From positions 1-34,211 of the forward strand of contig JAEDNW010000005.1 in the NCBI GenBank assembly GCA_016302315.1: 34,211 nucleotides of DNA. Direction: 5' to 3'. Each line of letters starts with the position of its first letter. The stretch's first letter is position 1. Under the pieces are notes generated by a model, which saw only the letters and a list, made by a program, of their open reading frames with translations, made no database searches and was not told where the DNA came from. Both the position numbers and the translations under genes were made by a program. The stretch is from UBA1724 sp016302315 (lineage in GTDB: Bacteria; Verrucomicrobiota; Lentisphaeria; Oligosphaerales; Oligosphaeraceae). Shown here piece by piece: positions 34,097 through 34,211 of this stretch.

Positions 34097-34211
34097 ATGG
34101 CCATTCGCACTGTCGTGACGGGCTCCGCCAGGGGCATGGGAAGGATGCCGGTCGCCCAGGTCCTCCAGGATCCCGGACTTCCCCTTTCCGGAGCCCTGGA
34201 AAGCCCCCCAT
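34097..34211 (+). CDS. dapB: 4-hydroxy-tetrahydrodipicolinate reductase DapB, N-terminal part
   Basis: Only the first 38 codons lie in the window. IRTVVTGSARGMGRM resembles the DapB nucleotide-binding start (consensus GxxGRMG), followed by DPGLPLSGALE, where DapB usually has ELxGAxE. DapB reduces hydroxy-tetrahydrodipicolinate in lysine and diaminopimelate synthesis. The usual GRMG reads RGMG, as if G and R had changed places. A short-chain dehydrogenase is a less likely alternative, since TGxxxGMG also starts some of those. The ATG follows a run of C and has no Shine-Dalgarno. Confidence 0.7.
   Translation, partial: MAIRTVVTGSARGMGRMPVAQVLQDPGLPLSGALESPP

Overview
The window is GC-rich bacterial chromosome, apart from the first 300 bases (about 44% GC by hand count) and a small AT-rich patch near 21,760. 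Nearly everything is core metabolism or cell-envelope function. The gene content (fused SecDF with a coiled-coil insert, DUF4159 protein, double-FHA protein, L-sorbose-1-phosphate-reductase-like dehydrogenase, PlsC-ACP-acyl-ACP-synthetase fusion, signal-peptide proteins and a lipoprotein) suggests a Gram-negative member of the PVC group, perhaps Lentisphaerota or Verrucomicrobiota. That is inference; no rRNA or other decisive marker is present.

Layout. (1) 1-18,013, all genes on the minus strand. Read in their own direction these are: a six-Cys protein of unknown function, a DEAD-box RNA helicase, a SpoU/TrmH methyltransferase, an acyltransferase-ACP-synthetase fusion, a DUF2304 membrane protein, a GT2 glycosyltransferase, ribD, ribE, argJ, a GT4 glycosyltransferase, a Gly/Pro-repeat small protein, a ROK kinase, an NSS transporter, yajC, secDF and tRNA-Pro(CGG). 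Several neighbours overlap by ATGA or similar, so translational coupling is common. (2) 18,220-21,739, plus strand: secreted DUF4159 protein, a two-TM protein of unknown function, a YhcH/YjgK/YiaL sugar protein, and coaX. (3) 21,974-23,527, minus strand: zinc sugar(-phosphate) dehydrogenase and a 75-residue lipoprotein. (4) 23,978 to the end, plus strand: the uracil salvage pair uraA-upp, then proS, a double-FHA membrane protein, mgtE, a trimmed dihydroorotase, glyQS, an S41 protease, and the start of dapB.

How the genes work together. YajC and SecDF belong to the Sec holo-translocon. RibD and RibE catalyse early and final steps of riboflavin synthesis; argJ acts in arginine synthesis. The fusion protein, DUF2304 and GT2 form a small membrane lipid/glycan cassette. 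UraA imports uracil and Upp converts it to UMP, while the dihydroorotase serves de novo pyrimidine synthesis.

Most notable: two classes of translation start (strong Shine-Dalgarno versus a pyrimidine tract directly before ATG); a coupled Gly/Pro-repeat small gene; a leader-peptide/hairpin arrangement before proS; an attenuator-like hairpin before uraA-upp; a dihydroorotase trimmed at both ends; an ArgJ with extra residues at its self-cleavage site; and substitutions of normally conserved residues in SecDF, CoaX and the PlsC domain. No CRISPR array, insertion sequence or complete mobile element was seen.
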